Assembly: GCA_965221625.1 (NCBI GenBank)
Contig: OZ244903.1
Span: 2,046,001-2,110,000, forward strand
Direction of reading: 5' to 3'
DNA length: 64,000 nucleotides
Source: Bin127 sp965221625
GTDB lineage: Bacteria; Chloroflexota; Dehalococcoidia; Lucifugimonadales; Lucifugimonadaceae
Of the stretch, positions 34,938-44,043 are shown one piece after another. Below the pieces are notes generated by a model. It was not told where the DNA came from and ran no database searches. It worked only from the letters and a program-made list of their open reading frames with translations. The position numbers were made by a program, and so were the translations under genes. Numbering within the stretch: the stretch's first letter is position 1; every line of letters starts with the position of its first letter.

Positions 34938-35711
34938 GTGAACCAACATGCACAAGCATCCGAACTTGCGGTCGCCTTGACGGAGGCTCACATTCGGTTG
35001 AAATCTACGACCGAGACACACCTGACGTACGCTCTAAAATGGGCTGCCTGGCAATGGTTGTACGAGATTGCACAATGTCGCACAATTGGGATGGAAGTGA
35101 AACTCGAAGGGCCGGGCGGCCGAATTGTCGATCTGGTCGGCATCGGCAAGGACAACGTCGTATTCATCGTTGAGGTCAAGTCCTCCCGCGCCGATATGCG
35201 ACGTGATCACAACTCGAAGTCCGACCAACAACGCAACGACGCCGAAGTCGAAAATCTCCAACGCGCTGCCGATTTGACTGCGATAGTGCTTGACGACGCC
35301 CGGCAAGCAGCAATCGAAAGCGCGCAAGGCGGTCAAGATTGGAAAGCCTCGCCAACTTACCGTCTCGCCAAGGCGGATCACGACGAGGTCAACGAACGCC
35401 TTGCGGCCAAGCGACGCAGGAGTTCAATCCTTTCGACCAAGTTTCACGACCCTCGCTTCTTGGCATGTGCGGACTTCCACTACATAATGGCACCCGCCGG
35501 CATGATGAGTCGTTCCGAACTCCCGCCATTTTGGGGACTGCTAAATGACGTACCCGAAACGGTGGTTGAAGCGGTTCCTAAACAGATTCGTCGCAACACG
35601 CTTCACGTGATGCGCGCTATCGCCCGCGCCAACACCCGCGATCTGATGAAAGTCACCGGGTATGGCTCTGCGAACCGGCGCGGCGCGGACCGCGTGGAAT
35701 CGGATGCGTGA
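34938..35711 (+). CDS. MmcB-like protein with restriction-endonuclease-like fold
   Basis: A 257-residue protein starting with GTG. Residues 50-80 read GPGGRIVDLVGIGKDNVVFI then VEVKSSRADMRRD, a PD-(D/E)xK nuclease-type core (Asp in RIVDL, Glu-x-Lys in VEVKSS). This layout is seen in the MmcB DNA-repair family and related DUFs. The second half has a short hydrophobic stretch and a helical tail (RNTLHVMRAIARANTRDLMKVT). Family assignment is by pattern only. It is divergent from the FtsZ-like gene. Confidence 0.6.
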   Translation: MNQHAQASELAVALTEAHIRLKSTTETHLTYALKWAAWQWLYEIAQCRTIGMEVKLEGPGGRIVDLVGIGKDNVVFIVEVKSSRADMRRDHNSKSDQQRNDAEVENLQRAADLTAIVLDDARQAAIESAQGGQDWKASPTYRLAKADHDEVNERLAAKRRRSSILSTKFHDPRFLACADFHYIMAPAGMMSRSELPPFWGLLNDVPETVVEAVPKQIRRNTLHVMRAIARANTRDLMKVTGYGSANRRGADRVESDA

Positions 35712-35770
35712 GGATGGGTGCAGTAAACAGCACTTCCTGGTTAAAGTCTAAAGGCGTTGCGTTGCGTTGC

Positions 35771-36931
35771 CTATGACAACATCTCGCCCAGGCGGTCAAT
35801 GGCGAGTTTGAGGTATTCTTGCGAGTTGGCGAACGAAATGCGGATGTATCCGTCGCCGTGTTCACCGAATGCGGTGCCGGACAGCAACGCTACCCCGGCC
35901 TCGTCCATCGCGCGTTCGGCGAATGCGCGACTGTCCAACCCGGTGCCGGATATGTTGGGAAAGGCGTAAAACGCACCACCGGGTGTGCGACACGACACGC
36001 CGGGAAGGCTGTTCATGCCTTCGACGACCAAGTCGCGCCTGGTACGAAACTCTTCCATCATCTCCCCCACCGATTCTTGGGGACCTTCAAGAGCCGCCTT
36101 GCCTGCCATCTGGACCGCTACAGACGTGCACGATACCGAGTTCGTCATCAGCTTCGTGACTGCGTCGAGCATGAACTCGGGGAATACTCCGTATCCCAAT
36201 CGCCAACCTGTCATCGCGTAACTCTTGGAGAATCCGTCAAGGATTATCGTGCGATCGATCATGTTGTCGAAACTCGTTATCGAAGTGTGGCCACCTTCGT
36301 AGTACATGTCCTTGTAGATCTCATCAGACAGCACTACGAGGTCGTTCTCAACTGCCACCTTGGCGATGATTTCGAGATCTGAGTCGGAAATTACGCTGCC
36401 GCATGGGTTGTTCGGGGAGTTGACGATTAGTAACTTGGTCCGATCGGAGACGAGCGACTCCAGTCGGTGCACGTCCAGAGAGAAGTCGAATCGTTCCTCA
36501 AGCGGAATCGGAACCGGCGTCCCACCGGCGTAATTGATCATCGACTCGTAAATCGGGAATCCAGGGTTGGGGTAGATTACCTCGTCGCCTTCCTCAACCA
36601 ACGCGAGAATCGAAAAGAACATGACCGGTTTGCCACCCGGCGTAACAATGATTCGACTTGCATCGACATCGTAGCCCTGGCGTTCGGTTTGATGTCTAGC
36701 GATCGACTCGCGCACGGGCATCTCTCCGGGCGACGGCCCATAGTGAGTGAAACCATCGTCGAGTGCTTGCTTCGCCGCGTCTTTAATGTGCGTCGGGGTG
36801 TCGAAGTCGGGTTCACCGATTTCGAGGTGGACGATGTGCCGGCCTTGCGCCTCCAGTTCCCGTGCTCGCGCCAGCGTCAGAAACGCAGTCTCAGTGCCCA
36901 AACGCTCTTGGCGGGATGCTAGTTTCGGCAT
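35771..36931 (-). CDS. class I/II aminotransferase (aspartate aminotransferase-like)
   Basis: A 386-residue PLP enzyme of fold type I. It has HLEIGEPDFDTPTHI, FTHYGPSPGEMPVRESIA, IVNSPNNPCGS, LSDEIYKDMYYEG, the PLP lysine in ILDGFSKSYAMTGWRLGY and the final ARG motif YIRISFANSQEYL. These match the AspC-like subgroup I gamma aminotransferases. The amino-acid specificity (aspartate, aromatic or other) is not decided by sequence. GAGGGTGAG precedes the ATG. It is divergent from the methyltransferase gene. Confidence 0.92.
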   Translation of the reverse strand: MPKLASRQERLGTETAFLTLARARELEAQGRHIVHLEIGEPDFDTPTHIKDAAKQALDDGFTHYGPSPGEMPVRESIARHQTERQGYDVDASRIIVTPGGKPVMFFSILALVEEGDEVIYPNPGFPIYESMINYAGGTPVPIPLEERFDFSLDVHRLESLVSDRTKLLIVNSPNNPCGSVISDSDLEIIAKVAVENDLVVLSDEIYKDMYYEGGHTSITSFDNMIDRTIILDGFSKSYAMTGWRLGYGVFPEFMLDAVTKLMTNSVSCTSVAVQMAGKAALEGPQESVGEMMEEFRTRRDLVVEGMNSLPGVSCRTPGGAFYAFPNISGTGLDSRAFAERAMDEAGVALLSGTAFGEHGDGYIRISFANSQEYLKLAIDRLGEMLS

Positions 36932-37087
36932 GTTGGCAACTCACCCTCGTTATTGACCGCACGCTCTACAGTAGGAATGAATTAAGAATACCGCATCAAC
37001 GGAAGCTCCTTTGATCGACGCGTCGCGAGGAACCTGCATCCCACTAGTCGAACTGCCGGCAGCGACGATCCGACGTACATTAGTGGC

Positions 37088-37855
37088 ATGGATTACGAAC
37101 GTTGGGCTGCGCTCTATGACATCTTCTACAAAGCAGCACCTTGCGGCGAACTCGACTACTACGTCAACGCCATCGCCAGGACGGGTGGCAAGGTGCTCGA
37201 GCTAGGAGTCGGTACTGGAAGGATCGCGATCCCAGCAGTCGCTCTCGGGCACCACGTGGTTGGCGTCGACTTGAGCGAGCCAATGTTAGAAGTGGCGCGG
37301 CGCAAAATCGGTGATGCACCGTTGCCCGGCACGTTGCAGCTCCTTCGTTGCGACATCACGAAACTGGATCTTCCTAAGAAAGATTTCGATCTCGTCATCG
37401 TTCCTGCACATACCTTGGCCCTGGTACTGGATCAATCCTCCCAAAGTGAGGTTCTTCGGCGCGCCGCGCGACACATGAGTGAAGTCGGGAAATTGATCTT
37501 TAACCTGTTTCAACCGACCGATGAACTCCTAAACTCAGACCCAGAGGAGATATTCCTGCTCGGCGTCGTTGAAGACGAGGTCAATGGGGGTCGGCACATT
37601 CTGACCGGCACGAATCGGTTCGACAAGGATACCCAACGAAATCGGTGTGTGCAGACGATTCAGACGCTTGACCGAGACGGAAAACTCGTGAGCTGCGAAA
37701 GCCTCAACGTAGACTTCCGCTACCTCCACCACCACCAAGTGTTGGCGATGCTGTCCGATGCGGGATTACAAACATGCGCCGCATACGGCGACTTCGACGG
37801 ATCGCCACTGACGCCTGAATCGGAGGAGATGATCTACGTGTGCCGATTGCCTTGA
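37088..37855 (+). CDS. SAM-dependent methyltransferase (class I)
   Basis: A 255-residue protein with the SAM-binding motif I GKVLELGVGTGRIAIPAVAL, motif II VGVDLSEPMLEVAR and an acidic post-motif DLVIVPAHTLALVLDQ. This is the Rossmann-like class I fold, methyltransferase type 11/25. It starts MDYERWAALYDIFYKAAP. The substrate is unknown. A threonine tRNA follows on the same strand. Confidence 0.88.
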   Translation: MDYERWAALYDIFYKAAPCGELDYYVNAIARTGGKVLELGVGTGRIAIPAVALGHHVVGVDLSEPMLEVARRKIGDAPLPGTLQLLRCDITKLDLPKKDFDLVIVPAHTLALVLDQSSQSEVLRRAARHMSEVGKLIFNLFQPTDELLNSDPEEIFLLGVVEDEVNGGRHILTGTNRFDKDTQRNRCVQTIQTLDRDGKLVSCESLNVDFRYLHHHQVLAMLSDAGLQTCAAYGDFDGSPLTPESEEMIYVCRLP

Positions 37856-37920
37856 AGTGCCAGCGAATGCGTTTTTTATCATCGAACTACGCTTGATGGC
37901 CAACCATTGAGACTCACATT

Positions 37921-37995
37921 GCCAACGTAGCTCAGTGGCAGAGCAGCAGTTTCGTAAACTGCAGGTCGTGGGTTCGAATCCCACCGTTGGCTCCA
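37921..37995 (+). tRNA. tRNA-Thr (anticodon CGU)
   Basis: Cloverleaf with acceptor GCCAACG/CGTTGGC, D arm GCTCAGTGGCAGAGC, anticodon arm GCAGT-TTCGTAA-ACTGC giving CGU, and T arm GTGGGTTCGAATCCCAC. Discriminator T and CCA (37993-37995) are encoded. It reads ACG codons. Confidence 0.96.
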
Positions 37996-38148
37996 CCTTC
38001 GCTCGTCTGCCCTTGGAGTCGTTCAAATCCACGCGCGAGTTTCAAACTGCATCGCGATTAGGTTCGCAAACTTCAACCCAAGCAAGCAGATGCTAGACTT
38101 GCACATACCACATTTCGCCCATGGAAGAACGTTGGACGGAGCGCAGAT

Positions 38149-39048
38149 TTGAGCGATCAGCTCATCATCAGAGAACAACCGGCACTCGAAAATGCGTTGA
38201 TGTTCGCCGCTTGGTCGGGATGGTCCGACGCTGGTGAATCCGCAACCAACGCTGTGCGCTATGTCGCCGACAAACTCGGTGCTGTCAAGTTTGCGCAGAT
38301 CGAACCCGAGGAGTTTTACATCTTTTCTGAACTGCGCCCGCACGTACAAAACTCCGACGACGGAGGACGCGAGTTGATCTGGCCCTGCAATGAGTTCTAC
38401 TACCTGGCCTCGGAAGGGTCGAACCGGCCGGACATGGTCTTCTTCGTCGGAACTGAACCGAACATGAAATGGCAAACCTACACGACCTTGGTCGCGGACG
38501 TCGCGAATGCCGTAAACGTCGAGATGCTCGCGGCAGTGGGAGCACTACTCGACGAAGTTCCTCATACGCGCGAAGCGGTAGTCGTAAGCACCACGGTTCA
38601 CGACGACTTGGGTCCACGCTACGAACATATCCGTTACTCTCCTCCCAACTACGAGGGTCCGGCCGGGATGACTTCGGCCACCATTGACCAGTTCTCGCGG
38701 CGAGGCATCAAGTCTGTTTCAATCTGGGGCCACGCGCCGCGCTATCTTCCCAACACTGAGAACCCGGCGATGACTTTGGGCATCGTGAATGAGCTCCAAA
38801 ACGTGGCCAGTTTTTCAGTGCCAGTCGAGGAACTCGAGAGCGAAATCGAACCATTCAACGCCAGGGTCGACCACTCACTAGAAAACACGCCGAACGCCGC
38901 AGAGTACATCCGCGCCCTTGAGGAGCGTTACGACTCGGAGATGGAAGTGGCGCAAGAACCTGAGACCGCAATGGTTGTGGATGAACTCGACGAGTTCCTG
39001 AAGTCTCGATTCGAGGATGAAGGTGACGACGCCTCAGGACGGAACTAA
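38149..39048 (+). CDS. PAC2-family protein
   Basis: A 299-residue protein with a TTG start. The PAC2 (proteasome assembly chaperone) fold is suggested by LMFAAWSGWSDAGESATNAV, the FVGTEPNMKWQTYTTLVADV segment, VNVEMLAAVGALLDEVPHTR and GPAGMTSATIDQFSRRGIKS. The last 50 residues are acidic and helical (RALEERYDSEMEVAQEPE). Bacterial PAC2 proteins are found mainly in Actinobacteria and Chloroflexi; their role is not well known. It is 39 nt upstream of tyrA. Confidence 0.85.
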   Translation: MSDQLIIREQPALENALMFAAWSGWSDAGESATNAVRYVADKLGAVKFAQIEPEEFYIFSELRPHVQNSDDGGRELIWPCNEFYYLASEGSNRPDMVFFVGTEPNMKWQTYTTLVADVANAVNVEMLAAVGALLDEVPHTREAVVVSTTVHDDLGPRYEHIRYSPPNYEGPAGMTSATIDQFSRRGIKSVSIWGHAPRYLPNTENPAMTLGIVNELQNVASFSVPVEELESEIEPFNARVDHSLENTPNAAEYIRALEERYDSEMEVAQEPETAMVVDELDEFLKSRFEDEGDDASGRN

Positions 39049-39087
39049 TGCGCAGAATCAGTGGCGTCGGAAGGTAGACCAAACATA

Positions 39088-40116
39088 ATGAAAAACGTAA
39101 CTCTCATCGGCACCGGGCAAATTGGCGCATCAATCGGACTCGCGCTCAAGGTCGAACACCCCAATAAGTACCGAGTTGTCGGTTACGACCCGGACCAAGA
39201 CACGCATGCGCGTGCGGAGAAGATCAAGGCCGTCGACTCAGCCGAATGGAACCTCGATGTCGCAGTTCGAGACGCTGACATAGTAGTCATATCCTTGCCG
39301 GTGCTTCGCACCTACGACATTTTGGAGACGATTGCTCCGTACCTAAAGGACGGCACGACCGTCACTGACACTTGCAACACGAAACGATCAATCCTCCGTT
39401 GGGCTGAGGAGTTGCTCCCCAGCAATGTCTCATTCGTTGGTGGGCATCCGTTAGTGAAAGGCGACGCCAACTCTCGCGACGAACCGTCTCCGTTCCTGTT
39501 CGCACAGTCACCCTACGCCATCGTGCCGCACCCCTCAAGCCGACAGTCCGCAATTCGCGACGTACAGGAAATGTGTCAAGATCTCGGGGCGAGCGCACTC
39601 TTTATGGACGCTGACGAACACGACAGCTTTTCGGCGGCGGTCGAAGGCGCACCATTGCTCGTGGCCGCGTCGGCATTGAACGCAGCTGCGGACTCACCTT
39701 CATGGCACGAGATTTCGAAGTTTGTCGGGAAGAATTTCGTCGCAATGAGCGCACCAATGGCCACGGACCCGGCTTGGGTGAACGGCATGGCTTCAACTAA
39801 TCGCGACATGTTAATCCACTGGATCGACCAGATTTCGCACCAACTCGCCGACGTGAAGCACATCTTGGAGAATGACATTGAAGTTGCGGACCCCGACGGG
39901 CCGCTGGCAGACAAGTTGGTAAACGCCTGGGAGAACCGCCTGCGCTTGGACCTCGGGATTACGCCCACCCCGCCGACGCAAGCCCAACGCGCGGAACCAC
40001 TGCCATCGAGTGGCGAAGCGACCGCGTCGATGCTGATGGGAGGATTTATCTACAGAGTGTTCCGTGGTAACAGGGATAAAGATGATCCGACGAAGTATGA
40101 CCGTCGGAAGATGTGA
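39088..40116 (+). CDS. tyrA: prephenate/arogenate dehydrogenase
   Basis: A 342-residue NAD(P)-dependent dehydrogenase of tyrosine synthesis. It starts MKNVTLIGTGQIGASIGLAL (GxGxxG). VVISLPVLRTYDILETIAPY and DTCNTKRSILRWAEELLPS follow. The TyrA substrate segment is FVGGHPLVKGDANSRDEPSPFLFAQ. The frame is open from GTG 39061, but the ATG at 39088 starts at the Rossmann strand. A serine/proline-rich tail ends the protein. It is followed by aroA, the next shikimate-branch gene. Confidence 0.88.
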   Translation: MKNVTLIGTGQIGASIGLALKVEHPNKYRVVGYDPDQDTHARAEKIKAVDSAEWNLDVAVRDADIVVISLPVLRTYDILETIAPYLKDGTTVTDTCNTKRSILRWAEELLPSNVSFVGGHPLVKGDANSRDEPSPFLFAQSPYAIVPHPSSRQSAIRDVQEMCQDLGASALFMDADEHDSFSAAVEGAPLLVAASALNAAADSPSWHEISKFVGKNFVAMSAPMATDPAWVNGMASTNRDMLIHWIDQISHQLADVKHILENDIEVADPDGPLADKLVNAWENRLRLDLGITPTPPTQAQRAEPLPSSGEATASMLMGGFIYRVFRGNRDKDDPTKYDRRKM

Positions 40117-40153
40117 GAGCTCTCTGCACTCCATCCCTTAGAAAGGATGCCTC

Positions 40154-41464
40154 TTGGACCTAACGATTGGTAGCCCTCGCCGACTTACTGGTGAGATCGT
40201 CGCGCCAGGAGATAAATCAGTCTCGCATCGAGCCGTCATGCTCAATTCGATCGCAAACGGAGATGCTACGGTGACGAACTTCTCCCCCGGAGACGACTGC
40301 ATGTCGACGATGGGCATCATGCGCGACCTCGGAGTCGAAGTCGAGCGAATCGAGGTCGAAAACGATGACGTCGGCGACACGCTAGTCGTGCGCGGTGCTG
40401 GAACCGTCGGTCTCAAAGCACCCCTAACTGTCCTCGACGCTGGCAATAGTGGAACCACGATGCGTTTAATGTCAGGCATTCTCGCAGGTCGCGACTTCAA
40501 GGCGACGATGTCAGGGGATGCATCGTTACAGGCCCGACCGATGGGACGCATCATTCAGCCGTTGTCGAAGATGGGCGCGATTATAGGCGGCAGAGAGAAC
40601 AACACGCTCGCACCGCTCGAGTTCAAGGGCGGTTGCCTGAGTGGAATCGATTACGAACTGCCAGTCGCCAGTGCACAACTGAAATCAGCGATACTTCTCG
40701 CCGGCCTGCGCGCTGAAGGAAACACGACCATATTCTCACCCGAGATGTCCCGCGATCACACAGAACGCATGCTGTCGGCGATGGGTGCTTCCATTGAAGT
40801 CGAAGGGTTGAGTGTCAACGTCACCGCCTCCGAATTGGAAGCGATTGACGTCGATGTCCCCGGTGATATCTCAAGTTCAGCGTTCTGGCTCGTGGCAGGC
40901 ATCGTTCACCCGCATGCCGAAATCGTCATCAAGAACGTAGGGGTGAACCCAACACGAGCTGGCGTCATTACCGCTCTCAAAGATATGGGCGGCAACATCG
41001 ATCTCACCAATCAACGAATCGTCGCCGGTGAACCTGTAGCCGACGTAGTAGCCAAATCGAGCGACCTTCGCGGCACCGAGCTGGCAGGCAGCATCATCCC
41101 GCTCCTGATTGATGAGATTCCTGTCATCGCCGTGGCCGCAGCATTCGCCGAAGGAGAGACGGTAATCCGAGACGCCGCCGAATTGCGTGTCAAAGAGACG
41201 GACCGCATCAGTGCGACCGTCGATTGGTTGATTGCCGCGGGCGTCGAGGCGGAGGCGCATGACGACGGCATGACGATCGTAGGTTGCGGTGAGTTGGCAG
41301 GAGGCACCTACCAAAGTCAGGACGATCACCGAATTGCCATGGCGTTGGGAATCGCCGGCCTAGTAGCCGAAGATCCGATAACCGTGGTCGATGCCGACTG
41401 CGCCAGCATCTCCTATCCCCAGTTCTGGGACGCGGTTCGGTCAATAGGCGGTAGCGTTGCTTGA
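40154..41464 (+). CDS. aroA: 3-phosphoshikimate 1-carboxyvinyltransferase
   Basis: A 436-residue EPSP synthase, which transfers enolpyruvyl from PEP to shikimate-3-phosphate. It has GEIVAPGDKSVSHRAVML at the N-terminus, LDAGNSGTTMRLMSGILAG, DASLQARPMGRIIQPL, DIDVPGDIS-like VDVPGDISSSAFW and the RVKETDRISATVDWL motif. Start is TTG 40154 with AGGA 6 nt upstream. It overlaps gmk by 8 nt. Confidence 0.95.
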   Translation: MDLTIGSPRRLTGEIVAPGDKSVSHRAVMLNSIANGDATVTNFSPGDDCMSTMGIMRDLGVEVERIEVENDDVGDTLVVRGAGTVGLKAPLTVLDAGNSGTTMRLMSGILAGRDFKATMSGDASLQARPMGRIIQPLSKMGAIIGGRENNTLAPLEFKGGCLSGIDYELPVASAQLKSAILLAGLRAEGNTTIFSPEMSRDHTERMLSAMGASIEVEGLSVNVTASELEAIDVDVPGDISSSAFWLVAGIVHPHAEIVIKNVGVNPTRAGVITALKDMGGNIDLTNQRIVAGEPVADVVAKSSDLRGTELAGSIIPLLIDEIPVIAVAAAFAEGETVIRDAAELRVKETDRISATVDWLIAAGVEAEAHDDGMTIVGCGELAGGTYQSQDDHRIAMALGIAGLVAEDPITVVDADCASISYPQFWDAVRSIGGSVA

Positions 41465-42101
41465 GACTTCGGTGTCCGAAGACAAAAGTTCATCGTTAAG
41501 CGAGGGACGTGTACCGCTGGTCGTCGTGATATCCGGGCCGTCGGGGGTCGGCAAGGACGCCATCATTGACCGGCTTGCGGAGCGAGGGTTCGACTTCCAC
41601 TTCACCGTTACAGCCACGACACGTCCACCTAGACCGGGTGAGGTTGACGGAGTCAATCACCACTTCGTCTCAGAAGACGAATTCAAGGATCTCATAGAAA
41701 ACGACCAACTCATCGAGTGGGCGGAGGTCTACGGCAACTACTACGGTGCACCCAAGCAACAGGTGCGGGACGCTTTGGCCGATGGCAAACACGTCATCAC
41801 GCGAGTCGATGTCCAAGGTGCATTGCGCATTAAACAGTTGGCACCGAAATCCGTGATGGTCTTCGTCCATGCCCCCAACATGGAGACGTTGCGTAAACGC
41901 ATCGAACGGCGGGGAGTTAACAGTCAGCGGGACCTCGAGACGAGAATCGCAGCAGCGGAAACCGAGATCGAGAATTCGAAACAGTTCGACTACCAGGTAA
42001 TCAACCACGAAGGTGCGTTGGATGCCGTTACCGACGAGGTGATCGCCATCATCAACGATGAATCGCGTAATCCAACCCGACGCAACATCGCAGTTCAATG
42101 A
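41457..42101 (+). CDS. gmk: guanylate kinase
   Basis: A 214-residue GMP kinase. The P-loop is VVVISGPSGVGKDAIIDRL (one letter different from the usual GPSGAGKS). TATTRPPRPGEVDGVNHHF and FIEWAEVYGNYYG-like LIEWAEVYGNYYGAPKQQV are the GMP-binding segments, with VDVQGALRIK and KRIERRGVNSQRDL later. An N-terminal extension of ~22 residues precedes the P-loop strand. Start is TTG 41457 or GTG 41472. Confidence 0.94.
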   Translation: MLETSVSEDKSSSLSEGRVPLVVVISGPSGVGKDAIIDRLAERGFDFHFTVTATTRPPRPGEVDGVNHHFVSEDEFKDLIENDQLIEWAEVYGNYYGAPKQQVRDALADGKHVITRVDVQGALRIKQLAPKSVMVFVHAPNMETLRKRIERRGVNSQRDLETRIAAAETEIENSKQFDYQVINHEGALDAVTDEVIAIINDESRNPTRRNIAVQ

Positions 42102-42122
42102 TCCTCACTCGAAATCGATGAC

Positions 42123-43262
42123 ATGAAGATTGTAATCGCACCACAGGAATTCAAGGAGAGCCTCACCGGTATCGAAGTCGCCCGCGCAATGAGCGAAGGC
42201 GTTTTAAGGGTGTGGCCTGACGCGGAGATAGAGCTGATTCCAGTCGCTGACGGCGGCGACGGCACGCTGCAATCGTTAGTCGACGCTACTGGTGGCGAGA
42301 TCTTGAAGGCCACCGTCGAAGATCCGCTCGGCCGCCCGGTTGACGCGCAATGGGGTGCTCTTGGCGATGGTTACACTGCGGCCATTGAAATGGCACGTTC
42401 GTCTGGATTGGTGTTGCTGTCACCTCGGGAGCGCAATCCCCTCGTCACATCGACCTACGGCGTCGGCCAGTTAATGACCAAAGCCCTGGATCTGGGATTC
42501 AAGCGGTTAATCGTCGGAATCGGAGGCAGTGCAACGAACGACGGCGGGGCTGGTTTGGCGCAGGCTCTCGGCGTGAAGCTGCTTGACGCGAATGGTCGAG
42601 AGCTTCCCAAAGGCGGGGCAGCATTGGCGACCCTTGAAACAATCGACGTTTCGGACATCGACCCGCGAGTCTGCGAAGTTCAAATCGATGTCGCCTGCGA
42701 CGTCAACAATCCGCTGTGCGGCGAAACTGGCGCATCCGCGATTTTCGGTCCGCAAAAAGGTGCTGACGGTGCGATGGTGCGACAACTCGATGACGCTCTA
42801 CGCCGATACGGTGAAATTATCAAGAAAGACCTCGGCAAAGACGTAATGGATTTTCCGGGCGCGGGTGCTGCCGGCGGTCTGGGTGCCGGTTTGATGGCAT
42901 TCACAAACTCGACTTTACGCGCCGGTGCGGATATCATAATCGACACGCTCAACATCTCCGACAGGATTGTCGGTGCGTCGCTTGTCATCGTCGGCGAAGG
43001 TCAGACTGATCGGTCGACGATCTTCAACAAGGCACCGGTCGCAGTAGCCCAGAGAGCCAAGCAGTTTGACATCCCGACCGTCGAGATTTCAGGCGGATTG
43101 GGTGAAGGTTACGAGTTGGTTCACGAACACGGCATTGACGCAACATTTAGCATCCTCGACCACTGCATGACAATCGACGATGCGATGGCCGAGACGGCAC
43201 CGTTGGTCACTAACGCAACCGAGCAGATTTGTCGCGCACTCGACATTTCTCTGCGCAAGTAG
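42123..43262 (+). CDS. glycerate kinase (GlxK/GarK family)
   Basis: A 379-residue glycerate kinase type 1. It begins MKIVIAPQEFKESLTGIEVA and has ELIPVADGGDGTLQSLVDAT, GFKRLIVGIGGSATNDGGAG and FPGAGAAGGLGAGLMAF, all signature regions of the family. It phosphorylates D-glycerate with ATP to 2- or 3-phosphoglycerate. It is 21 nt after gmk and convergent with the lut operon. Confidence 0.93.
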   Translation: MKIVIAPQEFKESLTGIEVARAMSEGVLRVWPDAEIELIPVADGGDGTLQSLVDATGGEILKATVEDPLGRPVDAQWGALGDGYTAAIEMARSSGLVLLSPRERNPLVTSTYGVGQLMTKALDLGFKRLIVGIGGSATNDGGAGLAQALGVKLLDANGRELPKGGAALATLETIDVSDIDPRVCEVQIDVACDVNNPLCGETGASAIFGPQKGADGAMVRQLDDALRRYGEIIKKDLGKDVMDFPGAGAAGGLGAGLMAFTNSTLRAGADIIIDTLNISDRIVGASLVIVGEGQTDRSTIFNKAPVAVAQRAKQFDIPTVEISGGLGEGYELVHEHGIDATFSILDHCMTIDDAMAETAPLVTNATEQICRALDISLRK

Positions 43263-43290
43263 ACGCGATCACAGAATCGTTGACGCATGC

Positions 43291-44034
43291 TCAACCCACT
43301 AGGACGATGTGAGTTTCTAGCGGACCGTGGATGCCCTGGACGATCTCTGCTTCGATATCGCCAGTGCGCGAAGGGCCAGAGACGAGGTTCATCGAACCGT
43401 GACGCAGTCCGTTGTCGATGTCGACCTGCTCGAGCAAGAATAGTTCGTCCAAAGACGGCAAAATCTGCTCGCTTCGCATTACCGCTACATGAACAGGTGG
43501 CACCAAGGAAATCAGTCTAGAAACGCCTTTCTTGGGATGCAAAACTAGCGTCCCCGTCTCGACGATTACGTAATCCCCGCCGGTGATGCCCACGTCGATG
43601 GAAAACGCTTCATCTCTAAACTCGGAGCGAATTTGAGCACGCGTTGCGTCGTCCAGATCGTCTGGCAACACCATTTCAGAGACATCCATCCCGTCGCGCG
43701 TCAATGCCGTAGCGAGTTGCGACTCCTGCAAGATCTCGTGGCCAGATAGCATCGCCGACTTGGCACCGATCGCTTGGCATATCCTCGTCACGATCTCGCC
43801 GACATCCTCTACTGTTCCGGCGCGGTGCACCTTCCAGTTTCCTTGTTTGAGCGATGCCACGGCGTCGTCGGTGAGTACGTGACGGCGATCCACCACATCG
43901 CGCCGTACAATATCGGCTTCGGCAACAGCACTTTCGGGATCTGCGAAACGGCTGGGCGATGCCTCCGCGCTGGTTGGCACGTTGTTCCGACCCAGCGCGC
44001 GGCTAACGTTTGCGATGAATGCGTCCCGGTCCAT
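43291..44034 (-). CDS. lutC: lactate utilization protein C (LutC/YkgG)
   Basis: A 247-residue LutC. The IDVGITGGDYVIVETGTLVL segment, TKRLISLVPPVHVAVM-like RLISLVPPVHVAVMRSEQIL and the conserved C-terminal SGPSRTGDIEAEIVQGIHGP match the LUD/DUF162 domain. It is the last gene of the lutABC operon, 9 nt after lutB. LutABC is an iron-sulfur complex that oxidises L-lactate. Confidence 0.92.
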   Translation of the reverse strand: MDRDAFIANVSRALGRNNVPTSAEASPSRFADPESAVAEADIVRRDVVDRRHVLTDDAVASLKQGNWKVHRAGTVEDVGEIVTRICQAIGAKSAMLSGHEILQESQLATALTRDGMDVSEMVLPDDLDDATRAQIRSEFRDEAFSIDVGITGGDYVIVETGTLVLHPKKGVSRLISLVPPVHVAVMRSEQILPSLDELFLLEQVDIDNGLRHGSMNLVSGPSRTGDIEAEIVQGIHGPLETHIVLVG

Positions 44035-44043
44035 ATTTGCGCC